A DNA stretch of 64,000 nucleotides from Dactylorhiza incarnata (taxonomy: Eukaryota > Streptophyta > Magnoliopsida > Asparagales > Orchidaceae): the NCBI GenBank assembly GCA_033032865.1, contig JAWHQI010000004.1:19574001-19638000 (forward strand), given 5' to 3'. Position 1 is the stretch's first letter. Each line of letters starts with the position of its first letter. The notes below the pieces were generated by a model. It saw only the letters and a list, made by a program, of their open reading frames with translations, was not told where the DNA came from and did not search any database. Position numbers and translations under genes: made by a program. Of this stretch, positions 1-11,000 are shown piece by piece.

Positions 1-277
1 CACTGCTTAATTAGTCAAGCTACACGACGGTAAACAATGTGCTTGTAGGAGGCACCCCATAACTATCTTCTCTTTTTTTTTTTTTTTTTTAACATATTTT
101 TGCAGGTTTTGTTCCAGCCACCACGACTACCAACCAGGGAAGCCTTCTTCTCCCCTCTTTTCCTTAATGTTTTGAATTTTTAATTTTAGCTTGCACTAGC
201 TTATTTCTTTTCTTCTTGTTGGTACTTCATACTTAGTTCTAAAAATTGGGGACGATGTTTAACTTTAAGTATGGGGG
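1..277 (+). mobile_element. 3' internal tail of an Athila-like gypsy element (fragment)
   Basis: The stretch carries the spacer typical of plant Athila-type gypsy elements between the last ORF and the 3' LTR: a GGAGGCACCCC motif near 48-58 and a run GGGGACGATGTTTAA near 249-263. It ends in a purine-rich tract AAGTATGGGGG (267-277) that would be the polypurine tract. No ORF survives; a poly-T run lies at 71-90. Family assignment is by remembered motif resemblance, so confidence is moderate. Confidence 0.45.
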
Positions 278-1386
278 TGTTGTAGTGTAGTTTCCTAAGT
301 TTAAAATACATATATATATAATACAAAAAAATATAAAATCAGGAAAATTTCAAATTTTATAATAATAATACACCCATACTTATTGTTTTAATTAGTTCCT
401 AGAAATCTAGTCTGAAGATGCTTATAAGCGTTTTTATATTTTTAATTTAGCTAATATTTTGTTTTATCAGAGTCTGCTAGATTAAATTTTTAGGTATTTA
501 GTTTTAGGAAGCATTTTATGCATTTAATTTTATTAGAGAACTTATTTAGCATTACTTCTCTTTTTAATTTTAAATAACTTCATTTTGTAGTAGATTAGCT
601 AAACATCCTTAGATTTCTATTATATTTTCTTCTAGCTTTCAGATCTTAGGAAATTTCACTCTACTAAAAATTTGCTGAAAATAATTTAGTTTATAAGCTA
701 GAAAAATTTCTTTATCCTCCACCCTTTGTTGACATATATAAAAAAAGTTAGTAAAAGATCATATGTCATGTGAATAAGAGGATAAAATTATTTATTCCCT
801 AAACATATGCACCCAAAATCATTTAAAAGACTATATGTCATGAAGTAAGAGGACAAAATTCATTACTCCCAAACAAATACATTTTGGGGGTTTTATTAGA
901 AGAGAATTTTAAAAGATTATATGGCATGGAAAATAAGAGGTTAAAATTCATCATTTTCCGAAACATATACAAATAAAAAAATGAGGGAGGTGAGAGAAAA
1001 AAATTCACCACCTCCAATTTAGGATCTCTTCATATGCCATTTTTTTGTAACCACTCCTTAGCCAAATTTTATTGATTCTAGACCTAAACTAAATTTTTGA
1101 GAGAGCAATATTGTAGTAAGTTATCTTTTCCTTAAGTTTCTTTTATGTTAGAGTTTTTATAATTTCCATCTAATTTTGTATGATCATTTTTACAATTTTG
1201 TTTGCTAATTAGTTGTCTTGAGAAGTCTTTAGCTAAACATGTTCCTCTTTTTAAATTAATATCATAATTTTTGACTTAATTCTTGAATTTCTAGAATTTA
1301 TTTTTAACTTACTCGTGGTTTAATAAAATTTTAGTTAGTTAGAAATAATATTGATGTCTTGTAAAATATTTCTCATTCTTTTGCTC
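278..1386 (+). repeat. AT-rich 3' LTR of the Athila-like element (partial)
   Basis: The sequence begins TGTTGTAG directly after the putative polypurine tract, as an LTR should. It is AT-rich and non-coding. Three degenerate copies of a unit around AAAAGATCATATGTCATG...AAGAGGATAAAATT lie near 752-810, 822-880 and 911-970. No LTR end or target duplication is visible, because homology to the next element's LTR starts abruptly at 1387. Confidence 0.4.
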
Positions 1387-1731
1387 TGAGCCATCAAATC
1401 CAACACTCCCACTAGCACCGGCAGTAGCACCTAGCGCCCGGTGCTAGCGATGATCTGCGCAATTCCAGGTGCACATATAGAAGGAGATAGCGCCTGGCGG
1501 TAGCCGATAGCGCAGTCGGTAGCGCCTGAAAGTGCAAAAGTGAAATTCAAGCTGGCGGGATGCATATATAGAAGGCCGATAGCGCTGGCGGTAGGTGCTA
1601 GCGCTGGCGGTAGAGCAAAGCAATAGAGAAAGGCGGCCTGCTTGCTTAAAATGAAGGATTCTCACACGGAGAATATTTCCTAAACCGAGATAGCGCCGAC
1701 GGTAGTGATAGCGCATGCGCTAACTCCAAGG

Positions 1732-1740
1732 CTATAAAAA
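1732..1740 (+). promoter_or_regulatory. TATA box in LTR of element 1
   Basis: TATAAAAA lies inside a short inverted repeat: TCCAAGG to its left (1725-1731) and CCTTGGA to its right. The position in the LTR after the motif array fits a U3/R promoter. This is sequence inference only. Confidence 0.6.
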
Positions 1741-2017
1741 GGACCCCTTGGATCCGTCTTCTTCATCCTCTTGAGATCAAAAATTCCAGAGCTCCATGCC
1801 CCAACAGAGAGAGGAAGGTTCAGAGAGATACTCCCACAAATCCATATAGGCTTAAGGAGATCCGTGGAGAAGATTTTAACACGCATCATCATCGTGACGA
1901 AAGACCGCATCAACTATGATCATACTCTGCGGGTCTTCGTCCACTTCTCCAAGAGATCCATATAGGGAGTTTTTATATTGTTGTTATTTCATTTATCCAT
2001 CTCTTTTAAATCATGTA

Positions 2018-2185
2018 GTAAATTCGCCTCGTGTTGGCGACTAGGTCTGGGTATGAGTTAGGGCAGAAATTCGCCTCGTGTTGGCGACTAGGTCTCTGGT
2101 GTAGGTCTAGGGGGTGCTCGAGGCCATATCCGGGGAAGGATTGGCTAGAGCGGCTTGAGGCCGTATTCGGGGAAGGAACGGCTAA
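2018..2185 (+). repeat. Direct repeats in U5 of element 1
   Basis: A block ATTCGCCTCGTGTTGGCGAC recurs about 49 bp apart (near 2021 and 2070). A second block around GAGGCC(A/G)TAT(T/C)CGGGGAAGGA recurs 38 bp apart (near 2119 and 2157). Both lie downstream of the TATA box and so would be in the transcribed leader. Confidence 0.7.
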
Positions 2186-2522
2186 AGACAACCGGTTCGT
2201 GGGGATACGAGTCGGTATAGAAAACAAAAAGAGTCTTTCATATTTCTCTTTGATTTCTAGCGTCATTGAAATCATAATTTTGTAATCAATTTTATTAATA
2301 ATAATCATGTATCTCTTTGTGTAATAAAATTGATTTGTTCTTCATTTCTCTAAATTGTTTGTTATCCTCTCCTTTATTATAAAACAATTTAGATATTTAA
2401 ACAAAATCATTATTTTGATCTCTTATCATAAGCAAGTATTTCAAAATATAATATAAGTTTTTAAAACCCTTATTCACCCCCCCCCCCCCCCACCCTCTAA
2501 GGGCGCCTACCGATCCAACAAG

Positions 2523-2535
2523 TGGTATCAAAGCA
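2523..2535 (+). other. Primer binding site (tRNA-iMet type) of element 1
   Basis: TGGTATCAAAGCA, two bases after the LTR end, differs by one base from the initiator-methionine site TGGTATCAGAGC used by most plant copia elements. Confidence 0.8.
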
Positions 2536-2567
2536 GGTTATTCCAATCAGCTTAACAACCGGGAATA

Positions 2568-3863
2568 ATGGCGTCTCATGATCTCGCTTCTATTAGTGTG
2601 GGTAATTTTTATGAAGAAGGAAAATCACTAGCACCACCTTTATTTAAAGGAAGAAATTTTAAAGGATGGAAAATATTAATGGAAAATTTTCTTAAAGCTT
2701 TAAATGAAAAAGTTTGGAATATTACTATTAAAAAGCCACCTAGCGTATTAAATTAAAACGAAATGGTTTTAAATGCAAAATCTATGAATAGTCTATTTTG
2801 TGCGTTAGATCAGAATATTTCCAAACTCATTCATACTTTTCCTACTGCATACGAGATGTGGAATTTTCTTGAGATAACTTATGATCTTCCTCTTACAGGT
2901 ATGGAACAAACAAAGGAAGAGAAAGACATACAAGCATCCACCATTATTCAAGAAAATCTCTCTTGTAGCAAAACCATGGAAATCATGGAAATTGACTTAG
3001 CCAAAGAGAGCAATTCATCAAGAGAAGATGAAAATTCATCTATAAAGAAGGAAGGCCTAGAAGACGACAAAGGAACGTCATGTTCACATCTTGCCTCTTC
3101 CGATTGCACTGTAAGAAAGTCTAATTCTTTTTCTTATTTCCATATACAAAAAATTGCTAAACGTAGAATGAAGAAATTAAAAATTGCTAATAAGAGATTA
3201 CGTTTAGAAAATAAAACTTTGAAAGCAAATGTGAATGAAGAATCCAACAAGGATGTGTTTGAATCTCAATCATGCTCTTCATTTGAAAACTATACACCTT
3301 ATTTTGATCATAATAATATTAAAGAAAAATTCAAGGATTTAGAAAAAGAACTTTTAATTTCAAAAGAACATAACGAAAAATTGATAAACGAAAATAATAT
3401 TCTCTCTCATAAACTAGAATCTTTAAAATCACTCTTTTAAAAAGGATTAAATAATTTTAAATATCTTATTTCTAATTTATCATCAAACATGTGTAAAACT
3501 TCTACTAGTATGTTAAAACTTATTAAACATGCACCTAGTAGAATGTTTAGTCACACAAACATAATGAATTCTAACCCACATTATGTATCTCCCAAATTAA
3601 ATTCTAATGTGCATAAATTTCCTATGAAATATAATTTCAAAAGTGATTATTATTTTAAACCTAAGTTTAATGAATATGGAAATTTGATGCATAATATTAA
3701 ATCAAAATATGAATGGAGACCCAAAATAAAAAATGAAACATTAACTCCACTTGAAAGAACTCATTCATTTTTGTCTCCCCAAAAATTATCACGCTATATT
3801 TGGGTACCTAAAGGAACTGTTACACTTGGTTTCCTTTGGAAACCCAAATCTCTCGTCCACTAG
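2568..3863 (+). pseudogene. Copia-type gag-like ORF with two in-frame stops
   Basis: One reading frame runs from the ATG at 2568 to the stop at 3863 (432 codons), interrupted only by TAA at 2754-2756 and TAA at 3438-3440. The first 110 residues resemble a UBN2/Retrotran_gag_2 domain (PLFKGRNFKGWKILMENFL near residue 26, then TAYEMWNFLEITYD). The middle is acidic and then strongly predicted coiled coil (KLKIANKRLRLENKTLKA and a later heptad-like stretch). The C-terminal part contains YIWVPKGT, seen near the end of several plant copia gag proteins. No CCHC zinc knuckle and no protease, integrase or reverse transcriptase follow, so the element is non-autonomous. Whether the two stops are recent decay or were tolerated cannot be told. 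Confidence 0.6.
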
Positions 3864-3876
3864 TATCATCCAAATG

Positions 3877-3925
3877 CATGAAGTAGAATATTTTCAAATT
3901 GAAATATACAAATTTCTACTTCATG
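3877..3925 (+). repeat. Stem-loop, copy 1
   Basis: CATGAAGTAGAA (3877-3888) and its perfect reverse complement TTCTACTTCATG (3914-3925) enclose a 25-nt AT-rich loop. The same hairpin recurs at 4725-4773, followed in both copies by similar sequence including an AACCATCATG/AGCCATCATG block. Confidence 0.75.
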
Positions 3926-4724
3926 ATGTGTTGTAATGTCTTTTATATTTCTTCTTTTTTGTCTTCTTTTTAAGCCATCATGTCATGGTCATCTAATATA
4001 ATATTTGAAATTTTGACTTTGTCCCCTAAAGCCTAAATGAAGTGTGCAAATCAAAGTAAATCAAAAGTAAAAGTCAAGTATTTTTTTATTTATAAATGAC
4101 CAATCTATTACTATAAAAATCATTACCCATAAATATCATATAGTATTCATATAAATTGAACTATAAATTTGCTATAAGATATTTCATATTAAATCCCGTT
4201 ATTAGACTATTAAGCTTTTTAGCCTTCACCAACAAGTGTTTTAGAGAAATAACATGATCTAAAAGAAAGTTCAAGATCTAAATAAAAGCTCAACTTTTAA
4301 TATGGTTGTCTTTGTTCACAACAAAAATTATATTGTGTTCACTCCTTGATGTCAAACATGATCTAAACCATCACTATTGTTCACCTATCAAAAATCACAT
4401 ATATATATATTCAAAATTCTTAATTAAAAGAAAATCACTAAAATGTATTGAAAGAATTTACCTTCATAATGAATATTGAATTCACAAGCACCACCATGAT
4501 CTATTGATGTCCTTTGCTAAAATTCTCTAACATCATATATCATAGGTCATATCAAGAGTCTTCTAAAAACAATTATTTCTATCACAATTATGTGAATTAT
4601 AATTGAAATAATAATTGATGACAATTGATATTATAACTACATACCATGGTTGGTGTATTATGTGTGTATTATGATTTATTTCTAGCTTAGACCTTTGAAT
4701 CATTCATTAGTATCAAATCATTTG

Positions 4725-4773
4725 CATGAAGTAGAAATCAACTAAAAATGAAATATCATTATTCTACTTCATG
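4725..4773 (+). repeat. Stem-loop, copy 2
   Basis: The same 12-bp arms CATGAAGTAGAA (4725-4736) and TTCTACTTCATG (4762-4773) as copy 1, with the same loop length but a different loop sequence. Flanks are alignable with those of copy 1 by eye. Confidence 0.75.
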
Positions 4774-7700
4774 ATATGCCTAACCTTTTTTTTTCTTTTT
4801 GTTGAACCATCATGAAATGATCACTTTATATAACTTGTGATATGACTTTCACATATTAAACCAAAATTCATAATTAAATCAAATTAAATAAAGTTGAATA
4901 ATAAGTCATATCATTTTTTTCAAGTGATCTACTTATCCTTTTTATTTTTGTCCTTCTAAATCCATTTCCTAATAGTCTTAGGAAAAATTGAAAAACTAAA
5001 TTTGTCATATGATATTATTAAGACTAAATGAAATAAGTGTCAAAATGGATTTAAAAGGTGTTTTTTAGGGGTATTAGACTAAATTTATAAAATGCGCAAG
5101 TTTTGCCTAGGTATTTAATATATTTGCGTCATTTTTTATTACCCTTAGTATGTTAAATCATAATCATGTCTAACCGAAATTGAAAAATTTCATGAATATT
5201 ATTTCACCTATTTATGATCATTTCACTCATGCATATGTTGTGCAAAACTCAAGAACTAAGCTTTAATGAATGTGAAACTCTTGTACTAAAATTTTAACTT
5301 CCGCAACTTTTTGCGATTTCTTCTCGCCTCTTCACTTCATTAGACAGGCCTTACATTGCACAAACATAATTAAGAAAAATCGGAAGCAAAATCGAAGAAA
5401 ATCTAGGCTATATGATCAAAATAAGCACTCTCTGTGAGCTGATGCAGGTGCTACTACCTAACGCCGGCGCTAGCTCAAGTGTCGGATATTCTGTAATTTT
5501 AAAATTCTGAAAAATCACTAAAACATATTATTTTATATGTACTACTCATTTTTGCATCTATACCTATAATTGATTTTTTAAAAATTAAAATACAAAATTA
5601 CAAAAGCCAAATTACAAAAAATATTTTTTTTTGTTATTGGTTTGATTTCTATTCCTATATGCAAAAATCAAATACAAAAATATAAAACAAAAAACAAATA
5701 TCAAAAATGATTATTCTGAACTTAACTTTTCTATTTACATGTATCTTGTGAAAGGGTGATTTGGGATATCATCCCATCATATCACCTAGTACCGGGCGAA
5801 CCTCTCACAGGGTAGACCTCGGGAAGTCCAAGATCAAATTATAAGAGTTCAAACTTTAAATTAAAATTATTTCGCTAATATATCAAAAAAAACTGTATGG
5901 ACTTTATTGAGAAAATCAAGCATGATTTCTTCTATCATTTAAGACTTTCTACAATGTTGTGATTCATATTTTCAAACTACTTTGAACATTGTCTTTTTCA
6001 TGCTTTGATATATCTACTCATTTGTGCATAAAATTGTATTGCAAAAGTTTGTGTAGAACTAAACTTAGCATGCCTCTAAGTATGAGTAAATGGTTTATGT
6101 TTGATAATGATATTTATTCACTCACTTATTTTGGCATTTGTCTACATATGTGTTTAATCTAAGAATGCTTGTGTATGTTTTGTATTAGTTCAATGAATTA
6201 AAATTGTACAAGTATCTTACCTACACTACCTTTATTTGCACTTTTAAAAGTTAAGAAAAGTGGTTATGTTTTCATAAATTATATTGGTTTGCAAAACAAG
6301 TGTATTCGGAGAACTTTGTAAAAAACAAAAATCATAAAATAAAGTGACAAAGATAACTCCACCAAGCACTACTTGAACCTCCTGATAAGTCTTAATAAGC
6401 GTTGTGAGGTTGAGCACCTTGGAAAGAATAGTAAAGTATCTTGTGCAAACCATATCTTTCTTTCAAAATAAAAACCACTTACTCTTAAGTACACCTAGTC
6501 TCAACATTAAAATAAAATAAAATATGTGATCCCCCAAGCACTACTTTGTACCCTGATAAGTCTTAATGAGCAATGTGTGCAAAGCACCATGGTAGTTGTA
6601 CATTTTTTTGCGCATTGAAGTTTGTGGAAGTAAAACTATTTGTGTTTTATTGTGCTCTTTACTTTACATATTTCTTGTATTTTTGATTAAAACATCTGTT
6701 TACTCTATTCAAAATACACTTATGTGCACATCATTATCTTCCATCACACTTCTTCTCATGAGTATTGGATCCTAATGTTAATTCTATACTACTCTTTATT
6801 TATGAAATGCACTAGTTAACCTAGCATGCTCTCTACAATGTTTTGTATGTGTTGAATTTGCGAATTAATATAACGTTGCAGTAATTTATTTTTTGAAAAC
6901 ATTATTTCATGCTTGGTTACTTTATTGTCAAAATTAAAGATTTTAAATGCAAAATGGTTTACAAAAAACATCTTCATCTTTGGAATTTAACTCATATATA
7001 TTTTTATGGATCATCATTGATTACAATAAGATGTTTCTTGTATTTCGATAAGTCTTCCGCATCATAACCATATAATTTTTTTACCTTGCACTTTCATGCT
7101 TATTTAAAGTCTTTTATTTTGTGTGCATCCTCACTTGAATCTTAACATTCTTTTCTTTCAACAAGTGGTAGACTTGCTTGGTAAACTTTATATTGGTTGC
7201 TTTAAATAAGAATATTTTTTATGCTAAAAACTCTGATTAATTTCTATGAAAATATTGTAATACTAAAACTCTGATTTATTAATGGATTCCAAACTAGCTC
7301 TGTGATTTTGTTTCTTTAAAAAATTCAAATAAAAATATAAACCCATAGGCTATGAACGTATCATTAGAATTAAATGATTAATGTTTCCAATAACTATTAT
7401 TCATGATTACATATCTCACTATAGCAGGGGCATAGGGTTGTAGACATTAGATATCCTTATCTCTAGCATGTCTTTTCCTTAATCGGGGAGGGTTCCAGTG
7501 GGGCCTTGCGAGGCACTGGGGGGAAAGAGTGCTGAGTTGAGTTTTTTTTTTCTAATGTTTGCATATGGGACTAACACCCCAACCTACGGCATGTATGCAG
7601 CTCCTCATGCCCATCCGTCACTTAGTACGGGGCTAGGGTGTAGATATATTGTCAGGGTAGATTGGTTATTTGGAAATCATTACCTTTTTATAAAACTCTT

Positions 7701-8134
7701 ATATAAAGGAGAAAACTAACATTATAATATGGATTACTTGGCAATTGTTATATTGTTCATCTTTATGCTTAAAATTCTGATCTATTTCAATGAAAAGTAT
7801 TCTAAAACTCCTTATCATTTCCTTCTCACTAAAAAGCTCGATCATGCCTTTATCTTATTATCAAACTTTTAGGTGGTGCCTCCTTACCCACTTTTGCTAA
7901 TAACAAAAGGGGGAGAACAAACATGATAAATATAATCCGCTATCAAAATAGAAAACTAACATGTTTAATTAAGATGATAGCTTACATATTAGGGGAGCAT
8001 GTATTTAGGGGGAGCAATTCTAAATGCTAAAATCAATAATTATCCTAAGTCATCACTCTCACACACACACAAGTAGGTTTCGTCATGCTTATATATTAAT
8101 GCTCTGATTTATCATTAATGAATTTGTTATTATC

Positions 8135-8145
8135 AAAAGGGGGAG
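8135..8145 (+). other. Polypurine tract of element 1
   Basis: AAAAGGGGGAG sits two bases before the 3' LTR start TGTTGGAAC at 8148, the usual place for plus-strand priming in plant copia elements. Confidence 0.75.
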
Positions 8146-8147
8146 TT

Positions 8148-8412
8148 TGTTGGAACATGGTCTTTCGCATCTCCTAGGTTTGAGAATAACAAATCTTATG
8201 TGTATTTGATCTTGTGTGTTTAAGTGTGCAGGAAAACAAAGTCCATATAACTCAAGGATTACATAAGAAGGTTGCCCCCAAATTTGAGCCATCAAATCCA
8301 ACACTCCCACTAGCGCCAGCGGTAGCACCTAGCGCCCGGCACTAGCAATGATCTGCGCAATTCCGGGAGCACATATAGAAGGAGATGGCACCTGACAGTA
8401 GCCGATAGCACA
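8148..8412 (+). repeat. 3' LTR of element 1 (3'-truncated)
   Basis: It starts TGTTGGAACATGG after the polypurine tract. From 8287 it matches 1387-1512 of the 5' LTR, including the AGCGCC-rich motif array. Homology stops near 8412, where minus-strand copia-2 sequence begins. The two LTR fragments overlap by only about 125 bp. Confidence 0.75.
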
Positions 8413-8439
8413 AGCAATAATATGATAGAATAAGCTCTA

Positions 8440-9423
8440 TTATGTATTTAACATGCCAAGCTCAATTTTAAAAACATTAAACTTTGCCTCATCCAATGGC
8501 TTTGTGAAGACATCAACAACTTGTTTGTCAGTGGGGACAAATTCAAGGCATATATCATCACTTTCATCATGCTCTCTAATAAAATGATATCTTATCTCTA
8601 TATGCTTAGTCCTGCTATGTGAGATAGGATTCTTAGCTATAGAGATAGCACTGGATGAGTCATAATATAGGGGAGAATTACTTACCTTGAGGTCATAGTC
8701 CTCTAACTGATGTTGCATCCACAGTAGTTGTGCACAACAACTCCCTGCAGCTATGTATTCAGATTCAGCTATAGATATTGCCACACTGGTTTGGTTCTTG
8801 CTGCTCCATGATATCAACCTTCTTCCCAGGAATTGATAAGTCCCACTTGTGCTTTTCCTATCTTCCTTTCAACCTACAAAATATGCATCTGAAAAGCCAA
8901 TTAGTTCAAAATCATTATTTTTAGGGTACCAAAGGCCAAGATGTTGGCTACCCTTAATGTATCTCAAGATCCTCTTTGCAGCTGAGTAATGAGATTCCTT
9001 AGTACATGCTTGGTACCTAGCACAAACACATGTAGCATACATAATGTCAGAGTCTACTGGCAGTTATATACAACAGGGACCCAATTATACACCTGTACAT
9101 GGATTCATCAAAGGGCTTACCCTTTTCATCCTTGTCCAGGGTGATATTAGACCCCATGGGAGTTTTCATGGTGGAGGCTGAATCCAACCCAAAATTCTTA
9201 ATAAGCTCCCTAGCATACTTGGTCTGAGAGATGAAAATCCCCTCATCAGACTATTTCACTTGGAGGCCTAATAAGTACTTGAGCTCTCCCATACTGCTCA
9301 TCTCAAACTCACCATTCATAAGATTGGCAAACCTTTTTCAAAGGTTATCATCTGTAGACCCAAAGATTATGTCATCAACAAAAATTTGGACTAGAAGACA
9401 TTTCCCTTAGTTTCCCTAAGAAA
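8440..9423 (-). pseudogene. Copia-2 reverse transcriptase C-terminal part and RNase H
   Basis: The minus-strand translation shows the copia RT motif FVDDIIFGSTDD near 9370-9400 and later LLYITASRL, AAKRILRYIKG and GFSDAYF. It continues into RNase H with SWSSKNQTSVAISIAESEYI and ends with TKHIEIRYHFIRE and VVDVFTKPLDEAKF (8440-8817 is open). The upstream part has several stops, for instance after GLQVK and after the YF(A/V)G region. Its N-terminal continuation lies at 11001-11600 beyond an insertion. Confidence 0.8.
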
Positions 9424-9477
9424 CAATGTGAAAGTGCAATTGATATCAGTTGAAAGTGATTGATATAATCAACTTTG

Positions 9478-9487
9478 CTTTGATACC
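9478..9487 (-). other. Primer-binding-site-like sequence
   Basis: On the minus strand it reads TGGTATCAAAGC, directly after a CA-ending sequence (...CTCCTTCA, plus-strand TG at 9491). It looks exactly like an LTR/primer junction, although only 48 bp of sequence follow before the target duplication. Confidence 0.6.
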
Positions 9488-9734
9488 AAATGAAGGAGAG
9501 GTTAGTTCTTAAATGAAAACTTTTTGGGTTATTTCAAAATAGTGATATATAAAAATATGTGTAGTGCTGAGTGAGTTATTTAACTACAATATTTATCGCA
9601 GGTATCACAGCACATCAATAAAGAAATAAAACATAAGCTAAGCATCACAGACGGCACAAAGAAATATTGTAGTTCCCCAATAAACCTGGGTACGTCTACT
9701 CTTCTACCACACTTGGTAGGAATCCACTACAGGT

Positions 9735-9850
9735 TGTTGATTAGGTGCCCTACCACCAAGGGAGTTTTGATCAGGTGTCCACACAATAAGTGAGCTTTTG
9801 ATCAGGATCTCTAACCCAACTACAGGTTTTTGATCAGGTGCCCTGCCACC
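9735..9850 (-). repeat. TTTTGATCAGGTG repeats in the inserted LTR
   Basis: Four degenerate copies of a block around TTGATCAGGTGCCCTACCACCAA occur here, downstream of the element's TATA box when read on the minus strand, so in its transcribed leader. Confidence 0.6.
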
Positions 9851-10270
9851 AATGGCTGTAACTTTTGAAGGGAGTTATAACCCTTTACAAGACGGAAAGG
9901 TAAAAAAATATGTTGTTCTTCTCTTTGCTTGAGAAGATAATAGAGATCCTGATGGGTTGTTGAGAATGGATCTTGATGATGTTGAAGAGCTCCCCCTGAT
10001 TTGATTAGTGTTGAGGAAGCTTCTTCACTTGTTTGTAATAACTCTTTTTCTTCTTCTGCAGTTTTGATCCTGAGCAAGTGATCTTGATTGGTGTCTCAGG
10101 ATGAAGATGTTCTGCAGAAAAGAGTTAGCAAAAAGAAGATAAATAATATATGTTGTTCTTATTAAGAACTCTGTAGATCTGCTTCTTATTTTTGCTTCTC
10201 TATTATTCCTGTATCTGTATAATCCTTCTCTTGTATATATTCTCTCTTGTTTCTTCTCTGCTCTTCTCTT

Positions 10271-10280
10271 TGTATATATA
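10271..10280 (-). promoter_or_regulatory. TATA box of the inserted LTR
   Basis: The minus strand reads TATATATACA, between the upstream motif array (10560-10905) and a pyrimidine/purine-rich leader. The arrangement matches the other LTRs in the window. Confidence 0.5.
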
Positions 10281-10559
10281 ATCTGGAGAAAGCTTTTGGG
10301 CTGATTTGAATTCTTGCCCGACAAGAGAGGAAAGAGATAATGTCTCTTTAATTTCCTAGATTCCTCGAGAAGATAAATTGTCGTCTTTAGCTTTTCTGCA
10401 ACGGCTATAATATTTATTGCTTCTGCAACAGCTATAATATTTATTGCGCTGCAATGGCTATAATATTAATTTATATAAATTAAGAAAGGGCAGCAATATA
10501 TAAATAGAATTAAATCAAAATATTGCTGAGAATATTAGTCGAGCTGAGAATCTCTAAAT

Positions 10560-10905
10560 TATAAAGCTGATAGAAATTCGTCGAGCTCAGCTTCAAGTTC
10601 ATCGATCTGAGAATTGAATTCGTAGTTCTGAGCTTCTGTTGAAGATTCGTTGAACGCAGCTTTTCGTCGATCGCTGAGATGGGCTGGATCATCGACCACT
10701 GAGATATTGAGTTGTTCGTCGAACGCAGATTGTAAGTCATTCGTCGAACGCAGAGAGCATGTCGTTCGTCGAACGCAGAGAGCATGCCGTTCGTCGAACG
10801 CAGAGAGAATGACATTTGTCGAACGCAGAGAGCATGTCGTTCGTCGAACGCAGGATGTAGTTCGTCGAACCCAGGAAGACGTTCGTCGAACCCAGAGAAC
10901 TTGTA
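10560..10905 (-). repeat. TTCGTCGAACGCAG array (U3)
   Basis: About ten units of roughly 27 bp built around the near-palindrome TTCGTCGAA, most as CGTTCGTCGAACGCAGAGAG. More degenerate units (ATTCGTCGAGCTCAG, TTCATCGATCTGAG) form the left edge. The array gives spurious ORFs on both strands. The same core appears in the unrelated chromovirus LTRs near 51430-51640 and 58810-59020. Confidence 0.85.
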
Positions 10906-11000
10906 TAGATTTCTCCTGTCTCCTATCTTAGGGATTTCGTCGATCACAGAATAAATAAAAAGATGGATCACGACTCAAATCAAAAACTAATGTTCCAACA

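Larger units (their letters stand above)
1387..2520 (+). repeat. 5' LTR of copia-like element 1 (5'-truncated)
   Basis: About 125 bp from 1387 matches 8287-8412, the surviving part of the same element's 3' LTR. The LTR ends ...CCAACA at 2520, followed by a tRNA-Met-type primer site. It lacks roughly the first 140 bp present in the 3' copy. The upstream part (1389-1715) holds many copies of a motif around AGCGCTGGCGGTAG, followed by a TATA box at 1732. U5 contains two direct repeats, at 2018/2067 and 2119/2157, and a run of 15 C near 2477-2491. Confidence 0.75.
3864..8147 (+). other. Non-coding AT-rich interior of element 1
   Basis: About 4.3 kb without any supported coding region. It contains a duplicated block with a conserved stem-loop (near 3877-3925 and 4725-4773), a duplicated segment around GATAAGTCTTAATGAGC (near 6385 and 6560), and a GC-richer patch at 7430-7650. 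An internal purine tract AAAAGGGGGAG occurs near 7905-7917, resembling the true polypurine tract at the 3' end. The region replaces pol in this element. Confidence 0.6.
9429..11000 (-). mobile_element. 1572-bp LTR-type insertion in copia-2 RT, TSD CAATG
   Basis: The insertion begins TG (9429) and ends CA (11000), with CAATG on both sides (9424-9428 and 11001-11005). Deleting it plus one CAATG rejoins copia-2 RT as ...STLFLRETKGN.... On the minus strand it starts TGTTGGAACA, has a motif array (10560-10905), then a TATA box (about 10280-10271), so it is an LTR in minus orientation. A tRNA-Met primer-like sequence (9490-9478) lies 62 bp inside the downstream end. It is therefore either a solo LTR with an internal primer-like sequence, or a single LTR (11000-9491) plus primer site and 48 bp of leader. 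Confidence 0.75.

Noticed and set aside
10510..10971. 153-residue minus-strand ORF
   Set aside because: It is a translation of the TTCGTCGAACGCAG array in an LTR, with a repetitive RSTN/FDERH pattern and an equivalent ORF on the other strand.
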